A stretch of 64,000 nucleotides of DNA from Certhia americana. Its lineage: Eukaryota; Chordata; Aves; Passeriformes; Certhiidae. Of the stretch, positions 1 through 13,245 are shown in pieces; positions within the stretch are counted from its first letter, which is position 1, and every line of letters begins with the position of its first letter. The notes under the pieces are model-generated. The model was not told the origin of the DNA. It did no database searches and saw only the letters and a list, made by a program, of their open reading frames with translations. The stretch spans positions 46,398,048-46,462,047 of the forward strand of contig CM031879.1 of assembly GCA_018697195.1 (NCBI GenBank), given 5' to 3'. Made by a program: the position numbers and the translations under genes.

Positions 1-3000
1 AGTGTTGCTGCTGAAAAGGTGACCAAAGTGGTGGATGCCAGAGAGAAGATCAGCTTAAAAAGGAGCACTCCTGCTGCTATCAGCCCAGCTATGGGGACAG
101 TAAATCCAGCCATGAAAATCACCAAAACTATCCAAGTAGGTGAAGCAAGTCACCTCTGAGCCCCTCAGTTACTCCACAGCAGTTCAGTAGGCATGATGAT
201 ACCTTAATATGTTCATATGATTACAATAGAAGCAACAATGATACAGTTCATTCCAGTCTGTGGGGTAGGATTCTGATCCTTTTGTGTGTCCTTGTAGCTG
301 CTTGGGGCTTTGTAGAGTCATACCTTTCATTTAAGTCTTAATTTTAATTTTGGGCCCAAAAAGACTTAAGGCAGAGCTCCTGTCAGCATTAAAGGAGGTG
401 TCTTGAATGGTTAAGTAGTCTCTTTCCTACCTGAACACAGACAAAATGATGCAGATTTTTTTGCCCCTCTTTGCAAGTCTGATGCTGTGGATCGTCCTGT
501 ATAGATAACTGGTTTATCCTAGTGGTAGGATAACAGTTTAGAATATGCAGCTGTGTTTGTATCTATGAAAACTTAAAATTCAATGAGCCGTTCTACAATT
601 TTCTCTTTTTATACTTGTCTGGTTTTCAGGAAAGCCCTGGTTTCCAGGGAGTTGCCTGATCACATGAAGCGTTCCTGCTGAGGCTCAAGATTTTTTTCAG
701 TTGTATTACAATCAGTTGATCACCCCGACCTGCTGATTTCCTGGGCCAGTTTTCTGATTTCACTTTGCTGTATGCCACAGCAACTTGATTCTTAGCCAGC
801 TTCTCTGAGAAACAACTGCTGATGAACTATGTCAGTTAGAATGGGTAAAGTCAGAAGAGAAATTTCCAGCCTGTTGGGATTGTTGTTTGAGTGGTTTTGC
901 TCCTTACCTCTGCAAGCATGTAATTGAAGTTCCTAGCCTACCTCTTCCATTTTCATCCTCCCCAAAATCAGCAGTGTGCCTGCCTGTACCCAGAAATCTC
1001 CTATTGTCATCAGTTTGAAAGCCTAGATGAGTCTGCTTTCTGTTCAGCTGTGGGTTTCGCTGAAGAGCATCAGACATGTTTCTTCTGCAAATTGGCCTAG
1101 GAGGTTTCCTAGTAATCCTGCAGGTTTACTTCCAGGCTGATGTAAGAAGGAGAAAGGACTCTTGATACAGTAAGAAGGGCTAATAGTAGAGCAGTCTCTT
1201 CAGCAGTCATTAATTAGGAGGATGATTAGTACTCTTGCTGTCCTTTTAAGCTAAATCACCAGCATCAGCCATGTGGAATCGAACATTTTCTACAAAGTTT
1301 CTAGGAGTTGAAGTAGTTTCCAAAGACTTGGTGCAGTAGCTGTTCTGACCTGGTGTTTTGGGGGTTTTTTTGTGACTTGGTTTGATCAATAGTATTTTCT
1401 GATTGTTAGACAACATAGTGCAAGGAAACATATATATTTATATATAGGATATAATGGTGCTTCAGACTATAGACAGAACCTTGTGCATGAGCAGTTATCT
1501 AAAAATTTTTTTAAAATATTTGTACTGAAATTCCAAATTGCCCCTGACCCTCCCTCCTATATTCCTGAACAAGGAATTGGAATCAGACTAGTATATCTTG
1601 ATCCAAGATACAGCACACAGCTCCAAATGTGCTGTCCTGAGGTCTTGTTTCTCATAAAGCAAGGAAAAATCTTTGAAACCAAAAAATGACCATAGGGCTG
1701 CTGCTGTTTCTGTAGGACAGGTATTCTTGTTTCTGAATTGATTAGCAAATTGAAACATGAAGGTGCTATGGTGTAAGTAGCAGTCTAGCTAAAATACAAA
1801 TCTGGAGATTTTACTACCTGTGTGGATTAATTTTGTAAGAATATCTATTTAATGGACAGCTTTCATCTTTTTCAAAAAACAGAAGGACATTTTTAAGAGT
1901 GTTGTTGCATATTTTCAGTTATCAATCAATACAGCTACATTCCCTTAGCTACTTGTGTTGTGGTTTCCCTGTTTCATGGTATAATGGTCTGCAAAAGGAG
2001 CAGCTACACTGTCCTGTGCATCATTTTATTCCACTACAGCTTATTCCAAAGATATAAAATAACTTTCATTTGATGGAGATAGGTATCTTTACTTATCTGT
2101 AGCATGAAAGAAGAGATACTGACTTCCTGACTTATCCCATTCATGGTTTTGTATTGGCAGAATTGTAGATCTAGTTGGTCCTGAAAGCACTGAAGTTAAC
2201 TTCCCTTCCCAATAATCTTTGACTAAACCCTAAGTAATTTGAATCCATTTCTTCATGTGGTCTTAGATTTTAATTTAATTGAAGCTATCTCATATTGAAC
2301 ATATCACAGGAAATGCAGGTGTTACCTAAGAGCACGTTGTGGTAATATATTCCCAAGCAGAAAGGTGAGTTTCATTTGTGTGCTCTCAGGGTATTCAGCT
2401 AAAGCTTTGATTTTCTGCAGGGAGGACCTGATGGACTGTAGTGTTTAATGCTTTGGTTCTTTATCTCTAACTGTAGCAGAAGGCTCCAGTTCCTGGACAC
2501 TCTCATCCAGCAGGAATGAGGATCAATGTGGTGAACAATCACACACATAAACAGGTGTGTACCTGCTCTGTGCTTTGTTTGTTACCTTTGGCAGAGGAGA
2601 AAATCTGTCCATAAACATTGGCAGGTGCAAAGAAAACTCTTAATCAGGAAAGAAAAGTGTTTGAAAGTTCTTCATCAGCTTAGCTCCCATGTCTTGTGTG
2701 GTTAAGGTAGTTTCGTGGTAATTGAGGTTTTTATTCAGTATAATTTATCTTGATTCCTAGTGTATTATCTGAATGAGAAGTAGGTATTCCCAGTTTTATC
2801 TGTGTGTGCTAATGGTATTTTTTTCCCTAGAGACTGACCTCTAGCTCTGAGGTTTTTCTATACATTTCTTAGTGACATCACATCAGATCAAGATTGGTTG
2901 TTTTGATTCACCATGCTGCCAGTCTCTTCAGACAGAGGATATGATTGTACATGGTCAAATGTGCTGCAGTGAGGTGGGAGAGGGTATAACCTTCCTGTGA

Positions 3001-6000
3001 AATCCCAGCTGTGGGCCATTGCTGGAATCCTTACAGAGAATGATATTAATTAGTATTCTGATGTACATCCAAAGTTCCCATAGCCCTTATCAAGCAGATT
3101 TTGAGAAAGACCCAGAGTGTTGAGAAAGACCCTAGAGCCCTTTCTTTAAAGGCCTTTGTGGCTGCCCACATCCATTCAACCACCTTATTTATTACCTTGG
3201 GTGCTTTCAGAGAAAAATTGCATGTTTTTATTACTGAAGTTTTGTGTATATATACATAAAGTATTGCATGAAATACTGATATTCACAATCTCATGTCAGG
3301 TGACTTTTTTGCTATGATTATAGCAACTTTAGCTATTTGTGTATGTTACCTTTATGCTGGCCTGCTACCCTCACCTATCCCAGATGCTGTTGTTTAAGAA
3401 AGTCTCTTCATTATTCTGACCTCATCACTGTAAATGTGGAATTCATTTCATTTTGTCTCAAACTCAAGCCCATCATCCTGATGCCTAGTATTTTTCCCAG
3501 CTCCTTTATTTTCTGCACAATTCTTCTCTGTTCTTTTTTTTTTTCCTTCATAGCATTTCTGTGACTGGAACAATTTCCCTGTTTGCAAACCAGAATCTTG
3601 CTGACTATGACAACCCACTGATTTTGCAGGCTCTCATTGCTAATCCCTCCATTTTTCTTTACCATTTTACTGAATCAATGGGAAGCTGTTTGCAGTTGTG
3701 ATTTCTTATGTTCTGGGCACTGCTGTATGTGTCTGGACTTTTTCTTAATGTTATTTAGAGTCAATGAAAAAATGATTATGTAGTTCACCTCAGTATTTTA
3801 AGGCAAGGCTATGAGTGTTAAGTTGAACTGGAAAATTAATTATTCATTCAGTAAAGTTCTTAGTGCAGTGTTTTCTAGGGCCAGTTCTGTGCTAAGGAAA
3901 GCAGGCTATTCAAAAAGAATGTTCAGTTTAGTTGTATTCAGTGGGCATTTGTTTAATTAAAAAGAAAACAACAAAACCCCCAAACAAACGAAAAAAAAAA
4001 ACCCACCACACATCCCCAAACTAATTTAAAAATCACATGTACATGCCTCAACTGTAAAGGTAGGAGGGTGCTAAAAAGTAAGACACTGAGGCTTTATTCC
4101 ATTAATGTAGCTTCATCAGTCCTAGTGAGGTCCAGGAATAGAGGAGTCTGTATGTGATTTCAGTGTATCTAGGGAAACAGTTTTACTGTGGTGTTTTTGA
4201 GAAGGAAGTCTGGGAGTTTTCATACTGATGTTTGGACATGGACTTGTATGCCTAAAGCTAAAATCCAGTGTAATTGTGTTCATTAGCTGAAGATGGTTGA
4301 AGGCAGGAGAAAACTACCTATTTTTAGAATGTCTCAATGAAATCTATTACCTTCTTCACTTCAGGGTCTGTATGATGCAGAAGATGATGATGAAAGTGTC
4401 TCTCCCCTTCCTAGCAAACAGATGAAAATCACCACCACAAACAGTTTCCTGCACAACTCGGTAAGAGATTGTCTGAACAGTCCCCACTACACCATGTTGA
4501 CATTGCATAGACACAGAGGCTGTGTCTTTACAGGACTTAACTATCAGACAGTTCTTTTAAAGTCTGTAAATGATGTTTTCTCCTCAAATATTTGCTCTTC
4601 ACCCCACCCTTCCTCTGTGCCAGTGCTTCTACTGTTATTTTTGGAACAGAGTTCTTTTAGGGTAACTGGTTTTATGGGCTCTTAGCAGAGAGAATGTGTG
4701 CTTTCTGCCCTGCTGGCAGGTTGCTGCATCCTGGCTCTTGATTTTCTTCTTGTTGAGGAAGTGCACTGAACCTGTCTTGTTACTGTTTGAGAAAACCAGC
4801 AAGGGAAGCTTTCTGCTGCTTCTGGAGACTGGGCATCAAAGCAGGAAATCTCTTGTTGTGCAAAAATCTTAGTAGGCATCTTGTTGAGGAGGGCTGTTGC
4901 TCTGGAGAAGATGGAATTTCAGTACAGACAAATGCAAGGTCTTGCGTTTGGCATGGGATGGCCCCCTGCAGCTTAAACTGAGAATTGACTGGCTAGAAAG
5001 CAGCAGCAGCAGCTTTGTAGGAAGGAGCTTGGGGGTCCTGCTGTGTGATCTGCTAAGAATGAGTGAATAGTGCATCCTTCCAGCAACAAAGGCCAACTGT
5101 AGATAATTAATCAAGGAAGATGTTTGACATTTTGAGAATGCATTTTGAGAACTCTGTGCCTGTCTTGGGGCTCTGTGATACAAGAAAGACACAACTGGAA
5201 CCAGTAAACAGGGTGGTCAGAGGGCTGCAGTATATTATGCATGAGGAGAGGGTGAGAGGGCAGTGTCTCAAGGCTGAGAAGGCTGTAGTGAGATCTGTCC
5301 ACTTTCACTGCCTGGAAAAGGCTATGAGTGATTTGCCTAGAAAAGGCAAAACCCAGGTCCTTTTCAGGAGTGACCATGGAGAAGACAAACCAATAAATGT
5401 GCTGAAGTGAAAGAAATTCTAGTTGTGAAATTCTGATGGTATTGATCAGCATGTGGCACAGGGACGCAGAGAGGCTGTGCAGTCATCATTCTTGAATATT
5501 CAGTGCTTAGCTGGATAAAGCCCTTGTCAACCTAATGTGCCTTTGAAGTTAGCCCTGTTTCAGATGTGGGAGTTGGGCATAGGTTTGGGCCAAGTTATTC
5601 TCTGCTTTTGGAAAAGCAAATTCATATGAAGATTGCATTTCATTGGCTGACCTAAATAAAAACAAAATCCAAAATTCATTCTATCAAAATTGGGGTGAGG
5701 CATTTAAGGTAAGATCCTTAAATCCTTTGTCATTCTCAGTCTTTGGAGGATTTTTTTTTCAGGAGTAAATGTGTTCTTTCCAGTGTTCACAGCAGCTTCC
5801 AAGCACAAGTTTTAGTCTGGATTTAAACTTGGATATTTCAACCTACCTTCCATGTCTTTGTGTGTCCTAGCTTGTTGATGCTGAGGAATTAATGGTTTTT
5901 GTTCTGGGGCTTCTCAGTCTTACTGTTAATGAGCAATCTTTGTGAACACTTTGTAAAGTACTTGAAAATCTTCAGATGAAAGGAGCTTTTCAAATTCAGA

Positions 6001-9000
6001 TCACATGGTTAAAGTTCATTTAAGAAAAATATGAAACCAAAAAGTGCTTATAATGAAAGTGCTCTTTCTGCATACCTTTTTATGGTTTATGCCCAGAAAC
6101 TTCCACTCATTTTTTTCTCAGCCTTTTGAAAATCTCCAGCATTGTAGTGGTTTTGACAGTGGGAAGGACGTGCAGTTCTTTGTGCTTACTAGTAATAGTC
6201 TGGTGGTGGTGCTTCAAGAAAAGTGATGGCTTTTGTAGGCTGCAGCTCTGAGATACTTTGTTTTTTCTTCCTGTAGGCTGGTCTGAGCAGCAATAAATTC
6301 TCTCTGTCCAAGACTGTTCCCCTGACAAAAGTGGTCCAGAATGATACATACACAGCTCCACCTGCACCTACCCCTCCTATGCGGACAAAGGCCTTGACAA
6401 ACATGTCCCGGACTTTAGTGACAAAGGAAGTGCCTCCAAAAGAGCCAGCACCTGTTGAGGTGAGCTCAGGGAAGGGGAAAATGCTCTTTATAGGAGTCTC
6501 TGAAACGTCTGAAAGTTGCTGTTCATTGGACATGTGAACAGCTCGTTTCTGCCTGCCTTTCACCATTAGTTCTGGAACATCATCAAGGTTATTCTGATAA
6601 CTGCAGTCCATGTCCCAAGAATTTGAAACCTGTCCAAACATTCTGTCCCTGCACATGGTCCTGGAGGAATCCATATTACAGGGAGGTGGCAGTTGTTTGG
6701 ACGCTCCTTGGTGGCTTTCATGTCCCTAGGAGTAGTGTTCTAACAGTATTTGATACGTTGCTTGTTGTATGTCCACTCCAGCTAGCAAGGAGAAAAAAAG
6801 AGTTCTTCCAAATGTCCACATTCTTGTGTACACAAGACCTCCCAGGCAAATTGTAGACAGCCTGCCTGGAATTGCTTTGCTGAACTGCTTGAATTTGGGT
6901 GCAAGTAACCCACCAGGTGTTCCTAGGTGTGTTGAGTTCAGCATGCTCTTGAGAGGCTGGAGCTGTATTGTGGGGTTTGCTAGCTAGTGTAGAGTACAGC
7001 AGAGACAGGCTATTAAAAATGTGGGTGTGACCAGAGTACTGTGTGTGCAGATTAATTTAGTGTTATTCTTGGGAATAAGAGTGACAAGTTACTTCAGAGA
7101 GAAACTAGCATTGTAAAGGAACTCCTTTTTGCTGTCGGATGAGCTGGGCTTTGTTAGTATAGAGTTAAAAATGTTCTGAAAATCATGAGAAAATCAGACA
7201 AAGATTTGAGGGAGGTGGGAAAGGAATGTTGTTCCTTGTTTTTGGTAGGCCATGTGAAACTGCACCTATGATTATTGTAGTAGCTCATACAATAGAACAA
7301 TATGACTAATATTGTTGAAAACAAATATGTAGTTATATAGTCATGACTGAAATAGTATAAATATGTGCATTCTGCACAAAACCAACGGAGCTAGATTTGG
7401 GTTTTACCCCTAGCACCCCAATAAAGCATCTTGCATATAATCCATCTGTGATTGTGTGTGATCCTGTACACTAACAGCTTTAGTAAGCATTGATATTTCC
7501 CATTACTAGCTGTAGTTCTCTCCTTTGTGTGTGTGTGTGTGTGTGTACAGACATTTCTCAGACATATTCTTAGTGACTTTTTATTGCTTTCTCTGCTGTG
7601 CTGTATTTCTGACCTTTTTCATGTGATGCATTTGTTTGTGTTGGCAGCTGGCATTCAGCCCCTTGGAAGGCACAAAGATGACCGTAAATAATCTGCATCC
7701 TCGAGTCACAGAAGAAGATATTGTTGTGAGTGTTGCTTGCTGCCAGGCTGTGCATGAGTGACACTTCCTTTCCTTTTCCTACCTCATTTGATAAATCACT
7801 TGCTCTGTGGTGAATGCAGTGAAGAGGGGTGTGATGTGGATTTACTGTCCATGCAAAATCTTCGAGGGTTCCTGATTGTTTGGGGTTTGTTTACTTTTTT
7901 TGTGTGTGCTTAAGAAAATGGGACAAAATCCCACAGATTATTTTGAGGTACCTGGTATCACTTAGTAGAAGAGTTCATGCCAGATGATTCTTCTACCCAA
8001 ACTTATGCCCCCATCCAAAATATCTAGCAGCTTCCATTCTCACTGAGCTGAGAATGAATCTGGTCTTCCTGTGTTAAAAACATTACTGGGTACTGACCCT
8101 GAACTTCCCTGCTTGTGTAGCCTCTATTACTAGTGCCAAGTACTCACACCATAACAAACACAGTGAGGTAAGTGTCCAGATGCTATCAGGTATTTAGTAA
8201 GCAGGGTGGGTGGTGTGATGAAGCAAGCAAACCCTTCTCATGCAGTGCCTTTGATGTGACCATGGTCGTGACTGTCTCTCTGCCCTCAGGAGTTATTCTG
8301 TGTGTGTGGAGCTCTGAAGCGAGCCCGGCTGGTGCACCCTGGAGTGGCTGAGGTAGTATTTGTGAAGAAAGAAGACGCTATAACAGCATATAAGAAATAC
8401 AACAACAGATGCTTAGATGGTAAGTTAGATGCCAGAGTTGTATGTAGGATAAATAAATCAAGAATTACTTTTCCACCTGAGTGGAAGGTTTAAAAGCATC
8501 TCAGATGCTAATATGCTAGCAAGAGAGAAATCCCAGAAAGTCAGTTAAAGAGCTAGGTAAGATAATAATTGCCGTGTAGCTACCTGAATATATGCACAGT
8601 TTATTTAAATGCAATTAAAAACTCCACCCACATTTTCCTAGAAAAAGAAGGTTCAGAGCTGGAGGCAGGGTCCTGATGAGTCACCTTGTCTCACTTTCAA
8701 ATGAAATTTTTTGTGTTTCTGATTTGATACCAAGATCTGGAAAGTCCTTAGGAAGGCTTTACCTGCTTATGGAGCTGCTTGTGAAGTACCAGTATAACTA
8801 GTATTTGCAATAGTTTCAAAGTTGCAATAGGGTGTAGTCAGAGACATTCTGAATTGGACTTGTAAAACAGTATCAGATGCTCCATAAACTTCGAATAATG
8901 CAATTTTAGTTAACTATGTTACACTGAAAATATTGTCAGACTATTAATTTTTAGTTGGAAATAGGTGCTTTCTCTTTCTTTAGATGAGTGACTCGTTATG

Positions 9001-9873
9001 GATGTCAGATGAGGAGCAGACAGCTAAGAATGGGAGATCCTCTTGTGTCCCTGCTAAGGGCTTCATACTTCTGTGTAACTTGTTAATTAATATGATCTTT
9101 CATATGCTACTGTGTTTCAGTGGCTCTGCTGTTGCTCTAATTGTGCAACAAAAGATGTATCAGCTGTGCTTTCTCATGTTTCCCCCGGCTTGTTGAACTC
9201 TATTGCTTGCACTGTTGTGTGATGTTTCAAGGATCTTGCCTTACCTCAATTTCGATAGAATTAATTTTGTGTTTTGTTTTTATTTAGGACAACCAATGAA
9301 ATGCAATCTTCATATGAATGGGAATGTCATCACCTCGGACCAGCCTATATTGCTGTAAGTTTCCTTCAGTGGGAAAAGGTCCAAACGCTTTTGCAGGTTC
9401 TATTTTGAGAATTGTTGTCCCATGCATTTTCTTTCTCTCCCCTTCTGTGACACAATATGTTGAGTGCAGTGCAATGTAGCTTGACTACATAGTATTCTCA
9501 GCCCTGAGGGTCAAAAATAATATGAGATGGGGATGTTTTCTTGTGAGAAAAGCATATTTAAAACGTTTATCTCTGATATTGGTAAGGGAAAAACACTGAT
9601 GACAGTAAATGCAGACACAGTGTTGAAAATTATTTATCATAGAGAAAGAGTAATACTGCCCTTTTAATTTTTTTTTTTTTTTTTCTTTGATCCTCCAGCC
9701 GATTGAGTGATACCCCTTCAGTGAAGAAGGAAGGGGAACCACGCCGGTCAAGTGCAAGCGCCTCCTCAAATCCCCCAGCTGAAGTGGACCCTGACACTAT
9801 CTTGAAGGCACTCTTCAAATCCTCAGGGGTCTCTGCCTCTGTGCAGCCCACAGAATTCAAAATTAAACTCTGA
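1..9873 (+). CDS. POLDIP3: POLDIP3 (SKAR), 3' part, 8 coding exons, 5' end outside window
   Basis: Nuclear RRM protein of the exon-junction and mRNA-export machinery. In mammals it binds DNA polymerase delta p50 and, as SKAR, recruits S6K1 to newly spliced mRNA. Exons read, all with GT-AG borders and matching phases: 1-135, 2477-2554, 4365-4460, 6277-6459, 7648-7725, 8290-8419, 9288-9354, 9699-9873. They join to 313 codons plus stop; human POLDIP3 is about 421 residues, so roughly 108 N-terminal residues lie upstream. The RRM is spread over the exons starting 7648, 8290 and 9288, with RNP2-like MTVNNL and RNP1-like GVAEVVFV. The last exon holds the serine-rich stretch after PRR that corresponds to the S6K1-phosphorylated region of human SKAR, and ends FKIKL. 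Near-identity to the mammalian RRM makes the call firm. The first listed exon may begin before base 1. Compared with the human protein, about three residues are missing at the 135/2477 junction. Confidence 0.96.
4880..5600 (+). repeat. Decayed CR1 LINE 3' fragment (in POLDIP3 intron)
   Basis: The stretch around 4928-4975 resembles the CR1 passage 'tgcaaggtcttgc..ttgg', followed by counterparts of 'gagcttgggggtcctg', 'aacaaaggccaactgt', 'gggctgcag..tat.atgaggagag' and 'cagctggataaagccc'. These occur in CR1 order on the plus strand. It is heavily diverged and broken, with no intact ORF. It lies in the intron between coding exons 4365-4460 and 6277-6459. Exact borders need a repeat library. Confidence 0.7.
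7526..7546 (+). repeat. (TG)10 microsatellite upstream of an RRM exon
   Basis: An uninterrupted TG tract in POLDIP3 intron sequence, about 100 bases before the acceptor of the exon at 7648. As RNA it is a UG tract, the known binding type for TDP-43 and CELF proteins. Confidence 0.9.
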
Positions 9874-10925
9874 GAGGGGGGGAGCAAGCAGTGGACTGGA
9901 AAACTCATTTAAGTTGGGGGATGAGGAAAGTGCAGGAGTGCAGATGTTATTTGCATTTGCCTGTCCTGAAATTTTTGTTTTCTATGATCGCTACCTTACT
10001 GTATGATAGTGTTTCCTCTTGTGTGTGTACTTTCTGTTTTCATAGTTGGAGTTTTCTTCCACGATTTTTTTTCCCCAAGAGAATAACCTCCCCCTTCTGC
10101 CAGTAATGTATTACCAAGCATATACCATGTAACTCCATCCTTTACTCCAAAGCCCCCAGTGGCCATTAAAAGTGCACATCGACTTTGAGGGAAGGAGTGG
10201 TGATCTCCTTCTCTTTTCTTGTGACTGACCTTTAACTAAAAGGTACATCCCCTTGATTGTCCACAGGCAAGAGCACCACGCTGTTTCTGAAGTTGCTGCG
10301 CTGGGTACAAAGGCAGGTTGGGTTCCATCCAGAAAGGACTTGTATGTATTTGGTGGCATAACTCTTCCTTCTGGAAGAGTTGGACACTGAAAGTTGGACA
10401 CTTTCCATCTGGGACATTGAGAAGAAGTGGGAAAAGCTGAGCTGCCACAGTGTGTGCCAACAGAGACCTCAGGCAGAAAGGACGTATGTGCACCAGCCAC
10501 TGTGCTATGGGCCGGGGTGTCTCAGCTCTGGTAGTGCTGGAGGGTTGTTCTGGCATTTGTACAATGAATATATTTGCTTTGGAGGGTAAGGCTCAGTTGC
10601 TCTTCGCTTTTTGGACTGAAAAGTTAAGAACTAGTCATGTTCAGAGCTAGAGGAAACCCAGCTGTTTGACTTCCATTAGACTGTACTGCCTCCTCCTGCT
10701 GATGCACAGAAAAGAGTTTCTTGCCTTCTAAACTCAGCCAGTCTCACAAAAAGGAAGGACCTGGGACCCTTTTTGGTTCCTAATACACACAAGGTCTTGT
10801 GTCTGAGAACTCGTTTCTTTGAGAGATGCTGTTTGGGCATGGTTTGGCTGCTGTGGGGTTATGCTGCTGGCATGCCTGGATTTGGAGGATGATTACTGCA
10901 TTGTGTGGCTTTAGGGAGAGGTTTA

Positions 10926-11036
10926 GAAGCAGAGGGCAGTTAGCGCTCTGTAAGGAACACGGGAGAGGAGTGTCAAATCCCGTGCAGGGCGGGGCATGGG
11001 CCAGCGAGTGTGTGTGACAAGCCACTAGGTGGCGCT
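10926..11036 (+). promoter_or_regulatory. Pair of CTCF-type motifs in the POLDIP3 3' UTR
   Basis: Bases 11022-11036 read CCACTAGGTGGCGCT, a match at all 15 positions to the CTCF core consensus CCASYAGRKGGCRSY. Bases 10926-10940 read GAAGCAGAGGGCAGT, which matches 13 of 15 (the first two bases differ) in the same orientation. Occupancy cannot be seen from sequence. Confidence 0.65.
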
Positions 11037-11614
11037 TCCAGTACGTCCCATTGTTTGTACCGCATTGGCGCCTTGGATGTTGGAAGTCCCAGTAGCTCCA
11101 GTCGTTTGCTTTTGTTTTGCTTTTGTAATGGAAGAGAGGAAAGCTGGGAGCAACTTCCAGAATCTGGCTGGGGGTTGAACTTGCTCCTACTAGCTGGGAG
11201 ACTGACCTAAATCCATTCTGTTCAGCTCTGCTGAGTAGCTCCTGTAAGCCCAGATTCCATTTCTTGGATAACCCCACGTTTCTTTTGCTTTCTTGTTCTG
11301 TATGAACCCTTTCTTCTATCTAGCTTGTGCAGACCATTCCTCTATCTCACTGTATCCCCTTTAGCCATGGAAATAATAAGGATTTGGCAGGACTTGTTTT
11401 TCTGGAGTACTCTCTTTGGTTTGAAGGCCAGTGACACTATGATTGGTGGGTGCTTCATGTGAACAGCTGATGTTTGTAGGGGAGGGGACCTGAGACAGCT
11501 ATTGTTCTCCTTTTTTAGATTGCCCACCAAATACCTGTGTTTTAATAAAAAAAGGGGGGGAGGAGGGGGAGGAAACATTAGGGGTTGGAGAAGATAATGT
11601 ATTACCTGTTTCTG

Positions 11615-11620
11615 AATAAA
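11615..11620 (+). terminator. Polyadenylation signal AATAAA of POLDIP3
   Basis: Canonical hexamer in TCTGAATAAACG, followed by a TG-rich stretch (GTTTGTTATAC). It is the last such signal before the RRP7A promoter. Confidence 0.6.
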
Positions 11621-11640
11621 CGTTTGTTATACAGAGAGTG

Positions 11641-13129
11641 GATTCTAAGCCTTTTTAGATGCTGTGAAGCAACTAAAGATAAGTGGTGGTGTTCCAGTAT
11701 TGAGTCAATCGTGCTTTCTAGGTTAACATAGAAACTTCAAAACTGATGATGTGATGAAGAGCAAGAGGATCCTATGGGTGAGAGAGTTGTTACTCATCTA
11801 CCTTTTAATCTGGATCACAGAAATTAGCAGCTGACTTTTGCTACTAAATTGAAGCCATTTGTGTCCATGTAATTCTAATTCTCTTTTTACAGAAAAGAAG
11901 CAGCCTTTGTTACTGACAGCCTAGTCATTTAAAAAGTAATTTTATAGCAAAATCAGTTCTGAAATCAGGGTACCTGGTAGGTGAAGTGGGATACTTTCAT
12001 TACCAGCTAGACAAAAGGCTGTGTAAATGTGAAGACATGTATTATGAGTGCATCTCTTCTGAAAAATGGGGAGACTCAAGGATTTTTTAAATTAATAGAT
12101 TCATGTCCTTTTGAAAAGCCAAATAGCTATAGATGCATTTTAAATTACTGTTGAAGTCTGCATCATGTTTAGGTTATCTGAGAGTTTATGATGCATTGAC
12201 ATGCCTCCTTGGAAGAACTACTGTCTGTTCTGTTCCATAGCTCTGTGATTTATGGCAGCATATTGTTATTTTTTACAAATTGGTGAATTAAGTGATTGTC
12301 CAAACACCACTCTATGGCTTGTCTTAAAGCAACATCTTGGTGTATACATTGGTGTTCTGGTCTTGGTCAGCTCTTTAATGCACCATTACATAGCTTCTTC
12401 TGTTGGCCATTGAAACGAGTAACTTTATTCTCAGTCCTTATCAGGTTATTCCCAGTCCTTTCCATGTAGTTCACCTTGGCTCTCCAGTTTTGCCTGGACA
12501 TCCTGCAGTTGTCAGGCTAATCGTGATTTTGAACCTACCACCTTCTGTCTACATGTATCCTCATGCAACATGATTATATTTTTGTGGGTTTGTTTGGGGG
12601 TTTTTTCTCCCCTTCTGAACTAGTAGAAATTATGAACTTGCATATGAAATACTAATTATCTGCACTCTGAATTAATATGCATTAATTAGGCATTAAATTA
12701 AATGGCTGGCCAGGACAGGTGGTAGGTACTTTGTAACAGTGTTTCTTTTGGTTGTTTTGGGTTTCTTTCTTTTATTTCAAAAATGTGAGGACTTCCAAAG
12801 TGATGCCACAATGTGCAAGTTTGGTATATTGTCATGGCTTTTGCATGTACCTTCTGATAATGTTCATTAACTTGATATTTGTTGGATCAACTCTCCATGT
12901 CATCAACAATATCATGTCATGTTTTGTCACCTCCTACATCAGTCTTACTTCAGTATTTTTGATATGGCTCTGTCTTCCATTACAAGTTTGTCTGTAAAGG
13001 TTTTTTGAGATTTTTTTTTAATTAACAAGAGTCTTTAAAAACAACTGCCTTTGAATGTTTCTACATCTCTTTAAGATTTACATGCCTCTCTCGGATTAAG
13101 GACAGTGCCTGAGTTTTACACTGTTTACA
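11641..13129. other. POLDIP3-RRP7A intergenic, AT-rich, nothing recognised
   Basis: About 1.5 kb of AT-rich unique sequence between the POLDIP3 polyadenylation signals and the RRP7A CpG island. The few ORFs are short and do not resemble known proteins. Confidence 0.6.
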
Positions 13130-13245
13130 AAAACACGAACTCAACCCCGGGGCTGCGGCGTGTCCACCCGCCGCCGCCATTATCCTGGTGGCTTCGCGCT
13201 CCGGGAACTACAGCTCCCGGCGGCCCCCGCGCCGAGGCGCGCAGA

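Larger units (their letters stand above)
9874..11640 (+). other. POLDIP3: POLDIP3 3' UTR
   Basis: Non-coding sequence from the stop codon to just past a polyadenylation signal AATAAA at 11615-11620. An earlier AATAAA at 11544-11549 is followed directly by a G-rich run (about 11553-11572), so a slightly shorter alternative end is possible. A UTR of about 1.75 kb is in line with the long 3' UTR of the mammalian gene. The end is inferred from the signals only. Confidence 0.65.

Noticed and set aside
6189..6674. 161-codon minus-strand frame
   Set aside because: Antisense to the POLDIP3 exon at 6277-6459 and flanking intron; the plus-strand exon explains its openness.
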